NCBI RefSeq assembly: GCF_014650115.1 | Contig: NZ_BMUI01000013.1 | Location: forward strand, 124,001-188,000 | Direction of reading: 5' to 3' | Source of the DNA: Streptomyces olivaceoviridis | GTDB taxonomy: Bacteria; Actinomycetota; Actinomycetes; Streptomycetales; Streptomycetaceae | DNA length: 64,000 bases | In this document: positions 1-8,549 of the stretch, in pieces | Layout of the letters: each line of letters starts with the position of its first letter | Numbering within the stretch: position 1 is the first letter of the stretch | Made by a program: the position numbers and the translations under genes | Notes under the pieces: generated by a model | What the model saw: only the letters and a program-made list of their open reading frames with translations | The model's database searches: none | What the model was told of the DNA's origin: nothing

Positions 1-1
1 C

Positions 2-52
2 GGCCGCTTCGGGAACGCCGACTTCAACGTCGAGGTGCGCCGGGCGCGTTGA
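2..52 (+). CDS. C-terminal end of a gene cut by the window edge
   Basis: The first 51 bases read as 16 residues, GRFGNADFNVEVRRAR, followed by TGA. The codons end in G or C, as expected for a real reading frame in this genome. Only the tail is present, so the product cannot be identified. Confidence 0.4.
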   Translation, partial: GRFGNADFNVEVRRAR

Positions 53-55
53 GGA

Positions 56-109
56 CCGTACGACAGGGCCGTGCGACGGGTCCGCGCGAAGGGGCCGTAC
101 GACAGGGCC
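56..109. repeat. 15-bp exact direct repeat, offset 39 bp
   Basis: The 15-mer CCGTACGACAGGGCC occurs at 56-70 and again at 95-109. The following CGCGAAGGG segment is also repeated (about 85 and 111). It lies just after the stop of the truncated first gene and before the hydrolase gene. It looks like a small decayed tandem duplication of intergenic DNA; no function is apparent. Confidence 0.6.
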
Positions 110-230
110 TCGCGAAGGGACCGTGCTACGGGGACGTGTTTACGGGGACGACGCCGGGGGCTACCGGCCGGTAGTAATTGCTGACAAGCTGTCTACGGCG
201 TCCGTCAGCAGCCCAGCCGAGGAGCACCCC

Positions 231-1061
231 ATGTCCGCCACCGTCTCCTTCGAGGTCCCCACCCCGCACGGCCCGCGCGATGTCAGCGTGTCCTACGCGC
301 GCGTGGGCCGCGGCGAACCCCTGGTCCTGCTGCACGGCATCGGCCATCACCGGCAGGCCTGGGACCCGGTCGTGGACATCCTCGCCACCGAGCGGGAGGT
401 GATCGCCGTCGACCTGCCGGGCTTCGGCGCGTCCCCGGGACTCCCGGACGGCCTGAGCTACGACCTGCCCACCACCAACTCCGTGCTCGGCGCCCTGTTC
501 GAGGCGCTGGAACTGGAGCGTCCGCACGTCGCCGGCAACTCGCTGGGCGGCCTGCTCGCCCTGGAGCTGGGCCGGGAGAAGCTCGTACGGTCCGTCACCG
601 CCCTGTCCCCCGCCGGTTTCTGGTCCGAGGCCGAGCGGCGGTACGCGTTCACTGTGCTGCTCGCGATGCGGGGCATCGCCCAGCGGCTCCCGCTCCCGCT
701 GGTCGAGCAGTTGTCCCGCACGGCGGCCGGCCGTACCGCGCTGACCAGCACCATCTACGCCCGTCCCGCGCGCCGTCCGCCGGAGGCGGTGGTCGCCGAG
801 ACGCTCGCGCTCGTCGGCGCCGCCGGCTTCGAGGCGACCCTGCGCGCCGGTACCACCGTCCGGTTCACCGACGACCTGTCGGGTCTGCCGGTCACGGTGG
901 CCTGGGGCACCCGGGACCGGATCCTCGTGCGCCGCCAGGGCGTCCGCGCCAAGCAGCTCATCCCCCACGCCCGGCTGGTGCGGCTGCCCGGCTGCGGCCA
1001 CTGTCCGATGAACGACGACCCGGCGCTGGTCGCGCGGGTCATCCTGGACGGCAGCCGCTGA
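231..1061 (+). CDS. alpha/beta-fold hydrolase
   Basis: A 276-aa cytoplasmic alpha/beta hydrolase. The oxyanion motif HGIG lies near residue 35, the nucleophile elbow GNSLG puts the serine at 104, the acid is Asp229 in WGTRDR and the base is His257 in GCGHCP, so the catalytic triad is complete. The family covers esterases, C-C bond hydrolases and haloperoxidase-like enzymes; the substrate cannot be told. I chose the ATG at 231 because GAGGAGC lies just upstream and the conserved fold begins soon after; an in-frame start at 123 would add 36 poorly conserved residues. Confidence 0.85.
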   Translation: MSATVSFEVPTPHGPRDVSVSYARVGRGEPLVLLHGIGHHRQAWDPVVDILATEREVIAVDLPGFGASPGLPDGLSYDLPTTNSVLGALFEALELERPHVAGNSLGGLLALELGREKLVRSVTALSPAGFWSEAERRYAFTVLLAMRGIAQRLPLPLVEQLSRTAAGRTALTSTIYARPARRPPEAVVAETLALVGAAGFEATLRAGTTVRFTDDLSGLPVTVAWGTRDRILVRRQGVRAKQLIPHARLVRLPGCGHCPMNDDPALVARVILDGSR

Positions 1062-1178
1062 GCACCGCTGACCGCCCTCCGGCCGACTGGAGTTCACTTC
1101 CGGTTCGTGTGCGCGCCGCAGCGCCCCAGTAGGTGTGGCTCTGCACACTGGCCGGATCCCGTCCCTGGAGGCGCAGCC

Positions 1179-2765
1179 ATGTCCCACCACCCGCTCCCCG
1201 GTCGCCGCAGCGTTCTGCGCGGCTCCCTCGCCGCGTCGGCGGCCCTGACCCTGCCCGTGGGCCTCGGCGCGGCCCCGGCGTTCGCCCGCTCCGGACGGCC
1301 CGCGGCGGGCTGGGGCGTGCAGACCGGTGACGTGACCGCCGACTCCGGTCTGGTGTGGGTGCGTTCGGACCGGCCCGCCCGGATGACCGTGGAGACCTCG
1401 GCCACCGAGTCGTTCCGCAACCCCCGCAGATGGCACGGCCCGCTGCTGGACGCCGGCACGGACTTCACCGGCACCACCCGGCTGCACGGCCTGCCCTCCG
1501 GCGAGCAGATCCACTACCGGGTGCTGCTCGCCGACCCGGACGACCCGCGCCGCACCGGCGAGCCCGTGACCGGCACCTTCCGCACGGTCTCCCGGCGCCG
1601 CCGGGACGGCGTGCGGTTCCTGTGGTCGGGCGACCTGGCCGGCCAGGGCTGGGGCATCAACCCCGACCTCGGCGGCTACCGCATCTACGACGCGATGGCG
1701 AAGCTGGACCCGGACTTCTTCCTGTGCAGCGGCGACAACATCTACGCCGACGGCCCCATCACCGCCACCCAGGCGCTGCCCGACGGCAGCACCTGGCGGA
1801 ACATCACCACCGAGGAGAAGTCCAAGGTCGCCGAGACCCTCGCCGAGTACCGGGGCAACTTCCGCTACAACCTGCTCGACGCCAACCTGCGCCGGTTCAA
1901 CGCCCAGGTGCCGTCGATCATCCAGTGGGACGACCACGAGGTGCGCAACAACTGGTACCCGGGCGAGGTGATCGCCTCCTCGGACACCCGCTACACGGAG
2001 AAGAGCATCGACGTCCTCGCCGCGCGGGCCCGGCGGGCGTTCAGCGAGTACTTCCCCCTCTCCACGCTGCGCCCCGGCGCCAAGGAGGGCCGCGTCTACC
2101 GGGTGCTGCGCCAGGGCCCGCTGCTGGACGTGTTCGTGCTCGACATGCGGACCTACCGCAACGCCAACTCCCCCGACGACCAGACCGTGGACCCGCAGGG
2201 CATCCTCGGCCGGGAGCAGCTGGAGTGGCTCAAGCGGGAGCTGGCCCGGTCCCGCGCGGTGTGGAAGGTGATCGCCGCCGACATGCCGCTCGGCCTGGTC
2301 GTCCCCGACCCGGTGGAGAACAAGCCGAACTTCGAGGCGGTGGCCCAGGGCGACCCGGGCGCCCCGCTCGGCCGTGAGTTGCAGATCGCCGAGTTGCTGC
2401 GGTTCATCAAGCACCGGCGGATCACCGGGACGCTGTGGCTGACGGCGGACGTGCACCACACCTCCGCCCAGCACTACCAGCCGTCACGGGCCGCGTTCAC
2501 CGACTTCGAGCCGTTCTGGGAGTTCGTCTCGGGACCGCTGAACGCCGGCGCGTTCCCGGCCAGCGCGCTGGACGACACGTTCGGCCCGGAGCGGGTGTTC
2601 GTGAAGGCGCCGACCGCGTCGAACGTCTCGCCCGCGGGCGGCTACCAGTTCTTCGGCGAGGTCGACATCGACGGGGACAGCGGCGAGCTGACGGTACGGC
2701 TGCGGGAGCAGGACGGCACCGTGCTGTTCACACAGACGCTCCAGCCGGGCCGGGTCGGTCAGTAG
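1179..2765 (+). CDS. phoD: PhoD-like alkaline phosphatase, Tat-exported
   Basis: A 528-aa phosphatase/phosphodiesterase of the PhoD family, which releases phosphate from phosphomonoesters and diesters outside the cell. The N-terminus has a twin-arginine signal: GRRSVLRG followed by an alanine/leucine-rich stretch ending near APAFARS. Metal-site motifs of the family are present: SGDNIYADGP, WDDHEVRNNW and LTADVHHTSAQHY. An N-terminal Fn3-like PhoD_N domain precedes the catalytic domain. The ATG at 1179 is preceded by CCTGGAGGCG, a good ribosome-binding site. No PHO box was identified by eye. Confidence 0.9.
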   Translation: MSHHPLPGRRSVLRGSLAASAALTLPVGLGAAPAFARSGRPAAGWGVQTGDVTADSGLVWVRSDRPARMTVETSATESFRNPRRWHGPLLDAGTDFTGTTRLHGLPSGEQIHYRVLLADPDDPRRTGEPVTGTFRTVSRRRRDGVRFLWSGDLAGQGWGINPDLGGYRIYDAMAKLDPDFFLCSGDNIYADGPITATQALPDGSTWRNITTEEKSKVAETLAEYRGNFRYNLLDANLRRFNAQVPSIIQWDDHEVRNNWYPGEVIASSDTRYTEKSIDVLAARARRAFSEYFPLSTLRPGAKEGRVYRVLRQGPLLDVFVLDMRTYRNANSPDDQTVDPQGILGREQLEWLKRELARSRAVWKVIAADMPLGLVVPDPVENKPNFEAVAQGDPGAPLGRELQIAELLRFIKHRRITGTLWLTADVHHTSAQHYQPSRAAFTDFEPFWEFVSGPLNAGAFPASALDDTFGPERVFVKAPTASNVSPAGGYQFFGEVDIDGDSGELTVRLREQDGTVLFTQTLQPGRVGQ

Positions 2766-2890
2766 GGGCATCCGCGGGGCCGCCGCCAGGAGCTCCCGGA
2801 CGCTTCGGACCGTGCCGCGCACCGGTGCCGCTTCCGGTGCGCGGCACCACGCGGCGCCCGAGTGCGCGGCCCGGCTCCGTCCCCGCCGGC

Positions 2891-3320
2891 CCGCACGAGG
2901 ACCGGCTCGCCGCGGTGGACGCCCTGCTGGTGCTCGCCGCTCGGGGACGGCTCGACGCGGTGCGGCTGGGCACGGATCCGGGGGAACTGTGGGGCGAGGC
3001 GCGGTGAAGGCGCGGCGGCCGGCCGAGTCGGCGCGGACCGGGGCCGCCACGGGAGCGCATGCGACGGTGTGGGAGGTACTGCGGCACGCCCTGCCCGTTC
3101 CGCTGGCGGGTCTCGCGACCGCCCGTCCGGAGGCGGCGGCCGTGGCGGCTCGGGGCCTCGGGGACCTGCCGGCCGTCGCGGCGGAGTGCGGCGAACGGTG
3201 CGGGGCCCGGGGAGACGTGCCGCATCTGCCGGAGACCGCGGACCGTGCCGGCTCCTCCCGGCTGGTCGCCCAGGCCCGGCGGCTGCGGGACGCCCTCGGG
3301 GGTGGAGGTGGCCGCCTGAT
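2891..3320 (+). pseudogene. decayed C-terminal remnant of a DUF6493-type protein
   Basis: Two reading frames together resemble the C-terminus of Streptomyces DUF6493 proteins. Frame one (2891-3006) reads HEDRLAAVDALLVLAARG and ends in TGA. Frame two (from 3004) reads HATVWEVLRHALP, then ERCGARG, then SSRLVAQARRLRDAL. The frames meet at GTGA near 3004 where an intact protein would be continuous, so a frameshift or deletion has split the gene, and the N-terminal several hundred residues are missing. The family assignment is from memory of its conserved C-terminal wording; no function is known. Confidence 0.6.
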
Positions 3321-3460
3321 CCGGACCGCGACGCCCGCGACCGCTCCAGTTCCCGCGCCCCTCAACAGTAGAAAATGCAACAAAGAGGACGGAAGCATGC
3401 TTTACCCATCGGTCACAATCAGTTCGTGATCACGCAACACCCTTCCTTCACAGTGGCTGC

Positions 3461-4873
3461 ATGACTCCAGACATGCCTGACGTGACCCGGGCGAGGCACG
3501 GGCGGCCCGTGCACCACTGGCGGCGGGACGTCGTCGAACTCGCCGCGCTCTTCACCGCCGTGGCCGTCGCGGACGCGGTGGCCAACCTGATCGGACACGG
3601 GCCCGACGGCCCGGCCCTGCTGGTGATCTCGGCCATCGTGCTGGCCGCGACGGCGGGCTTCCACGTGTGGTGGTCACGCCGCCACGGACACGCGCCGCCG
3701 GTGAGCGATACCGGTGCCCGGCCGGCCGCCGAGACGCGGCCGGCCGGGCCTTCCGAGCAGCCCGCCGCCGACGAGGTCACGGGCGCGCTGTGGCGGATGC
3801 GGACGACGGTGAAGGACGAGCCGGGCTCCCTGGCCGTCCTGTGCACGGCGCTCGCCGAGGGCCGGGTGGACATCCTGAGCCTCCAGACGCATCCGCTGGC
3901 CGACGGCACGGTGGACGAGTTCCTGCTGCGGGCGCCGGGCGCGCTCGCCGCGGCCGAGATCACCCGGGCGGTCGCGCTGGCCGGGGGCACGGACACGTGG
4001 ATCGAGCGGGCCGACGCCCATGACCTGGTCGACGCGCCCACCCGGGTGCTCGGGCTGGCCGCCCGCACCGCCCTGGACACCGCCGAACTGCCCCTCGCGC
4101 TGCGCCAGTTGCTGGGCCGCTGCACGATCCGGACGCTGCCCGGCACGCCGGCCGGGGGCGGCCGGGGTCCCGAGCCGGTACCGGTCGAAGGGGTCCTGGA
4201 GGACACCGTGATGCGGCTGCCGGCGCCCGAGGGCGGTGTGCTGACCGTGGAGCGGCCGTATCTGCCGTTCACCCCGACCGAGTTCGCGCGCGCCCGTGCG
4301 CTCGTGGAGCTGGACACCCGGCTCGGACCCCGGATCCCCCGTGGTCACGATGTGCTGACCCTGCCCGAGGGCGACCACATCACCGTGCGCCGGGTCGACA
4401 CCGGGGACCTGGCGGCGGCCCGGGCGATGCACGACCGGTGCTCGCCGCACACCCTCGGCCTGCGCTACCACGGCCCCGTCGGGGACGCGGACCGCTATCT
4501 GAACCACCTGCTCAGCCCCCGCTTCGGCCGGACGCTGGCCGCGCAGACCGGCTCCGGCCGGATCGTCGGCCTCGGGCACCTGCTGTGGGACGGCGACGAG
4601 ACCGAGGTCGCACTGCTGGTCGAGGACGACTGGCAGCGGCGCGGTGTCGGCGGGGAGCTGCTCGGCCGGCTGGTGGCGCTGGCGGCGGAGGCCGGCTGCG
4701 ACAGCGTGTACGCCGTGACGAAGGCGTCCAACACCGGCATGGTCGCCGCGATGCGCGGCCTGGGTCTGCCGCTGGACTACCAGGTCGAGGAGGGCACCCT
4801 GGTCATCACGGCCCGCCTCGATCCCGCGCCGGTCGCCACCACGCCCGGCCCCCAGCCGCCCCACCTCGGCTGA
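3461..4873 (+). CDS. membrane-anchored ACT/GNAT N-acetyltransferase
   Basis: A 470-aa protein in three parts. Residues about 22-70 hold two hydrophobic helices. Residues about 110-250 form an ACT-like regulatory segment (TTVKDEPGSLAVLCTALAEG). The C-terminal part from about 310 is a GNAT acetyltransferase with the acetyl-CoA loop QRRGVGGELLG. GNAT enzymes move an acetyl group from acetyl-CoA to an amine; ACT domains usually sense amino acids, so ligand-controlled acetylation is plausible but inferred. The ATG at 3461 follows CACAGT by 6 nt, which suggests a leaderless transcript. The AT-richer stretch 3360-3460 is probably its promoter region. Confidence 0.8.
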   Translation: MTPDMPDVTRARHGRPVHHWRRDVVELAALFTAVAVADAVANLIGHGPDGPALLVISAIVLAATAGFHVWWSRRHGHAPPVSDTGARPAAETRPAGPSEQPAADEVTGALWRMRTTVKDEPGSLAVLCTALAEGRVDILSLQTHPLADGTVDEFLLRAPGALAAAEITRAVALAGGTDTWIERADAHDLVDAPTRVLGLAARTALDTAELPLALRQLLGRCTIRTLPGTPAGGGRGPEPVPVEGVLEDTVMRLPAPEGGVLTVERPYLPFTPTEFARARALVELDTRLGPRIPRGHDVLTLPEGDHITVRRVDTGDLAAARAMHDRCSPHTLGLRYHGPVGDADRYLNHLLSPRFGRTLAAQTGSGRIVGLGHLLWDGDETEVALLVEDDWQRRGVGGELLGRLVALAAEAGCDSVYAVTKASNTGMVAAMRGLGLPLDYQVEEGTLVITARLDPAPVATTPGPQPPHLG

Positions 4874-5000
4874 CGGCCCCCTCGCTCCGCCACCACGACG
4901 CTCAGCCACTTCGGCACTCAGCCGCGGCGGCGCTCGGCCACTTCGGCGGTCACCGGCGGTGCCGCGCCCCGCGCGGAGCACCCGAGAGGGGGCCTCCTGC

Positions 5001-6203
5001 TCAGCGCACCGCCTCCCGCAGCGGCGTCACCCGGCGTTCGCGGGGCGCGCCCAGGGCCTGGTCCAGATCGGACCACAGGTCGTCGACGTCCTCCAGGCCC
5101 ACCGACAACCGCAGAAGCCGGTCGCTCACCCCGGCCCCGCGGCGGTCCTCGGCGTCCACGATGCGGTGGCTGATGGAGGCGGGGTGCTGGATGAGCGTGT
5201 CGACGCTGCCCAGGCTGACCGCGGGGGTGACGAGCCGGACCCGGGAGATCACCTCGTGCGGGTCGCCGTGCACCTCGAAGGCGATCATCGCGCCGCCGAG
5301 CCGCGGATACCGCACCCGGGCCACCCGCGGGTCGGCGGCGAGCCGGCGGACCAGCTCGGCGGCGTTCGCGGAGGCGGCCCGCACCCGCACCGGGAGCGTG
5401 GACAGCCCCCGCAGCAGCAGGTAGCCCGCGAGCGGATGCAGGACTCCCCCGGTGGCGAACCGTATCTGCCGTAGCCGACCCGCGAACTCCTCGTCGCAGG
5501 CGACCACCCCGGCCAGCACATCGCCATGGCCGCCCAGGTACTTGGTGGCGCTGTGCAGCACCAGCCGGGCGCCCTGCTCGGCCGGGCGTTGCAGCACGGG
5601 CGTGGCGAAGGTGTTGTCGGCCAGCAGCGGCACCGAACCGCAGGCGTGCGCGATGCCCCGCAGGTCCAGTTCGGCGAGGGTCGGATTGGCCGGGGACTCG
5701 ACCATCACCAGACCGGTGTCGGGGCGCAGCGCGTCGGCGATGCCGGCCGGGTCGGTCCAGGTGACCTCCGTGCCGAGCAGCCCGGCGGTGAGCAGGTGGT
5801 CGCTACAGCCGTACAGCGGCCGTACCGCGACGACGTGGCGCAGGCCCATGGCGGACCGGGCGAGCAGGACCGCGCTGAGCGCGGCCATGCCGCTGGCGAA
5901 GGCGACGGCGGACCCGGTGCCCTCCAGGCGGGCGAGCGCGGTCTCGAAGCGGGCGACGGTCGGGTTGCCGAGGCGGCCGTAGACGGGCGGTCCGACGGGG
6001 TCGGCGCCGTCGGTGGCGAAGGCGTCGATGCGGGCGGCCTCGGCGCGGCTGTCGTAGGAGGGGTAGGTGGTGGACAGGTCGATCGGCGGGGCGTGCAGGC
6101 CCTGGCGGGCGAGGTCGTCGCGGCCGGCGTGCACGGCCTCGGTGGCCAGCGCTCTCGATGCGGTGCGTACGTCGTCGTAGGCACTCGGGCTCGATGTGTC
6201 CAT
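5001..6203 (-). CDS. Cys/Met-metabolism PLP-dependent enzyme (cystathionine gamma-lyase/synthase type)
   Basis: A 400-aa fold-type I PLP enzyme of the trans-sulfuration family. The PLP lysine is K221 in SATKYLGGHGD, the pyridine-binding aspartate is D196 in ADNTFA, and the N-terminal YGRLGNPT tetramer/active-site loop is present. Members cleave or form C-S bonds in cystathionine, methionine or homocysteine; the exact reaction cannot be read. The reading frame stays open upstream, but the ATG at 6203 is right by homology and by the divergent Lrp/AsnC gene starting at 6264, which probably controls it. Confidence 0.88.
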   Translation of the reverse strand: MDTSSPSAYDDVRTASRALATEAVHAGRDDLARQGLHAPPIDLSTTYPSYDSRAEAARIDAFATDGADPVGPPVYGRLGNPTVARFETALARLEGTGSAVAFASGMAALSAVLLARSAMGLRHVVAVRPLYGCSDHLLTAGLLGTEVTWTDPAGIADALRPDTGLVMVESPANPTLAELDLRGIAHACGSVPLLADNTFATPVLQRPAEQGARLVLHSATKYLGGHGDVLAGVVACDEEFAGRLRQIRFATGGVLHPLAGYLLLRGLSTLPVRVRAASANAAELVRRLAADPRVARVRYPRLGGAMIAFEVHGDPHEVISRVRLVTPAVSLGSVDTLIQHPASISHRIVDAEDRRGAGVSDRLLRLSVGLEDVDDLWSDLDQALGAPRERRVTPLREAVR

Positions 6204-6263
6204 GGCCGGAAGGGTGAACAGCGAACGGTTCCTGGGAGCCGGATGCCGTGCTACGTTCGGCCG

Positions 6264-6749
6264 GTGGCCGATTCCGTCGTACTGGATCCGGTCGATCTGC
6301 ATCTGCTGCGGCTGTTGCAGAACGACGCCCGGACCACCTACCGCGACCTCGCCGCGCAGGTGGGCGTGGCGCCGTCGACGTGTCTGGACCGGGTGACGCG
6401 GCTGCGCCGCTCGGGCGTGATCCTCGGGCACCGGCTGCGGCTCGACCCGGCCAAGCTCGGGCGTGGCCTCCAGGCACTGCTGTCGGTGCAGGTGCGACCG
6501 CACCGGCGGGAGCTGGTGGGACCGTTCGTGGAGCGGATCCGGGCGCTGCCGGAGGCGCGGTCGGTGTTCCATCTGACCGGGCCCGACGACTACCTGGTGC
6601 ACGTGGCCGTCGCGGACATGACCGATCTCCAGCGGCTGGTGCTGGACGAGTTCACGGCCCGGCGCGAGGTGGCCCGGGTGGAGACCCGGCTGATCTTCCA
6701 GCAGTGGGAGTGCGGACCGCTGCTGCCGCCCGGCCACGCCCAGAGCTGA
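6264..6749 (+). CDS. Lrp/AsnC family transcriptional regulator
   Basis: A 161-aa regulator with an N-terminal winged helix-turn-helix (LLQNDARTTYRDLAAQVG, recognition helix around APSTCLDRVTRLRRSG) and a C-terminal RAM/ligand-binding domain. These proteins bind as multimers and sense amino acids. It is divergent from the PLP enzyme with 60 bp between the starts, so it is likely the local regulator of sulfur amino acid use. TACGTT at 6252-6257 lies 6 nt before this GTG, pointing to a leaderless mRNA; an ATG at 6243 in frame would overlap that box and is less likely. Confidence 0.88.
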   Translation: MADSVVLDPVDLHLLRLLQNDARTTYRDLAAQVGVAPSTCLDRVTRLRRSGVILGHRLRLDPAKLGRGLQALLSVQVRPHRRELVGPFVERIRALPEARSVFHLTGPDDYLVHVAVADMTDLQRLVLDEFTARREVARVETRLIFQQWECGPLLPPGHAQS

Positions 6750-6780
6750 ATCCCGGCAAACACGGATGACGCGGCGATCG

Positions 6781-6795
6781 TCCTCGTACGAGGAT
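6781..6795 (+). promoter_or_regulatory. 14-bp perfect palindrome over a -10 box
   Basis: TCCTCGTACGAGGA at 6781-6794 is a perfect palindrome. It overlaps GAGGAT (6790-6795), which fits the Streptomyces -10 pattern and stands 7 nt before the ATG at 6803. A protein binding the palindrome would block RNA polymerase directly. The regulator is unknown; the AsnC protein just upstream is one candidate. Confidence 0.45.
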
Positions 6796-6802
6796 GGGCC
6801 GC

Positions 6803-8494
6803 ATGTCTGAGACCCTAAGCCCGCTGCCCCGTCAGGTCGCCGACGCCTACGTGGACGACCTCATCGCCCTCGACCCGGTCACCGGTACGTACCTCGGTGT
6901 GAAGGAGAGTTCGAGCAGGCTGCCCGACTACTCGCCGGCCGGTCAGGAGGCCCTGGCCGCGCTGGCACGGACCACCCTCGCGAAGCTGGACGAGGCCGAG
7001 CGGCGGCCCGGCGCGGACAGCGACGTCGAGCGGCGCTGCGCGCGGCTGCTGCGGGAGCGGCTGACCGCCGAACTCGCCGTGCACGAGGCGGACGAGCACC
7101 TGCGGGCGATCGGCAACATGAGCACGCCGGGCCACTCGGTGCGGGACATCTTCACGGTCACCCCGGCGGACACGGAGGAGGACTGGGCGGCGATTGCGGA
7201 GCGGCTGCGCGCGGTGCCCGGCGCGCTCGCGGGCTACCGCGCCTCGCTCGGACTCGGCCTGGAGCGCAAGCTGTTCGCCGCTCCCCGGCCGACCGCCACC
7301 TACATCGACCAGCTCACCGAGTGGACGGACACGGACGGCACGGGCCGCGGCTGGTACGAGGACTTCGCCGCCGCGGGCCCGCAGGCGCTGCGCGCGGAGC
7401 TGGACGAGGCGGCGCGTGCGGCGACCGGCGCCCTGGTGGAGCTGCGGGACTGGCTGCGGGACGTGTACGCGCCGGCGATCGAGGGCGCCCCGAACGTGGT
7501 CGGCCGGGAGCGGTACGCGCGCTGGGCCCGCTACTTCAACGGCACGGACCTGGACCTGGACGAGGCGTACGCGTACGGCTGGGCGGAGTTCCACCGCATC
7601 CTCGGCGAGATGAAGGCGGAGGCGGAGAAGATCCTGCCCGGCGCGGAGACGCCGTGGGTGGCGCTGGCGCACCTGGACGAGCACGGCCGGCACATCGAGG
7701 GCGTGGACGAGGTCCGGGAGTGGCTCCAGGGCCTGATGGACAAGGCGATCGAGGAGCTGGACGGCACCCACTTCGAACTCGCCGAGCGGGTGCGCAGGGT
7801 GGAGTCGTGCATCGCCCCGCCCGGCGGCGCCGCGGCCCCCTACTACACCGCCCCGTCGGAGGACTTCTCCCGGCCCGGCCGCACCTGGCTGCCCACGATG
7901 GGCCAGACCCGCTTCCCGGTCTACGACCTGGTCTCGACCTGGTACCACGAGGGCGTGCCCGGCCACCACCTCCAGCTCGCGCAGTGGGCGCACGTGGCCG
8001 AGAACCTCTCCCGCTACCAGGCGACGGTCGGCGGGGTCAGCGCCAACGCGGAGGGATGGGCGCTGTACGCGGAGCGGCTCATGGACGAGCTCGGCTACCT
8101 GACGGGCCCGGAGGAGCGGCTCGGCTACCTGGACGCGCAGATGATGCGGGCGGCCCGGGTGATCGTGGACATCGGCATGCACCTGGAGCTCCCGATCCCG
8201 GCGGACTCGCCGTTCCACCCCGGGGAGCGGTGGACGCCGGAGCTGGCCCAGGAGTTCTTCGGCGCGCACAGCAGCCGCCCGGCGGACTTCGTGGAGAGCG
8301 AGCTGACCCGGTACCTGACGATCCCGGGCCAGGCGATCGGCTACAAGCTCGGGGAGCGGGCGTGGCTGCTGGGCCGGGAGAAGGCGCGCGAGCGGCACGG
8401 CGACGCGTTCGACCTGAAGGCCTGGCACATGGCGGCGCTGTCGCAGGGCTCCCTCGGCCTGGACGACCTGGTGGACGAGCTGTCCCGGCTGTGA
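6803..8494 (+). CDS. DUF885 family protein (putative metallopeptidase-like)
   Basis: A 563-aa soluble protein of the DUF885 family, common in actinomycetes. The conserved motif YHEGVPGHHLQ, an HExxPGHH arrangement, and a downstream ANAEGWALYAERL glutamate motif are both present. Together they resemble a zinc site of gluzincin type, so a peptidase or related hydrolase activity is suspected but not established. No signal peptide is visible, so it is likely cytoplasmic. An in-frame ATG at 6794 is an alternative start. Confidence 0.8.
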   Translation: MSETLSPLPRQVADAYVDDLIALDPVTGTYLGVKESSSRLPDYSPAGQEALAALARTTLAKLDEAERRPGADSDVERRCARLLRERLTAELAVHEADEHLRAIGNMSTPGHSVRDIFTVTPADTEEDWAAIAERLRAVPGALAGYRASLGLGLERKLFAAPRPTATYIDQLTEWTDTDGTGRGWYEDFAAAGPQALRAELDEAARAATGALVELRDWLRDVYAPAIEGAPNVVGRERYARWARYFNGTDLDLDEAYAYGWAEFHRILGEMKAEAEKILPGAETPWVALAHLDEHGRHIEGVDEVREWLQGLMDKAIEELDGTHFELAERVRRVESCIAPPGGAAAPYYTAPSEDFSRPGRTWLPTMGQTRFPVYDLVSTWYHEGVPGHHLQLAQWAHVAENLSRYQATVGGVSANAEGWALYAERLMDELGYLTGPEERLGYLDAQMMRAARVIVDIGMHLELPIPADSPFHPGERWTPELAQEFFGAHSSRPADFVESELTRYLTIPGQAIGYKLGERAWLLGREKARERHGDAFDLKAWHMAALSQGSLGLDDLVDELSRL

Positions 8495-8549
8495 CCGCTC
8501 GCGCCGTCCGGCGGTGACCACCCGGGCCGCCCTGCGGTGACCGCCCGCG

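Noticed and set aside
6204..6737. N-terminal extension of the cystathionine-type enzyme
   Set aside because: The extra 178 residues are antisense to the AsnC gene and low in complexity; the family starts at the ATG at 6203.
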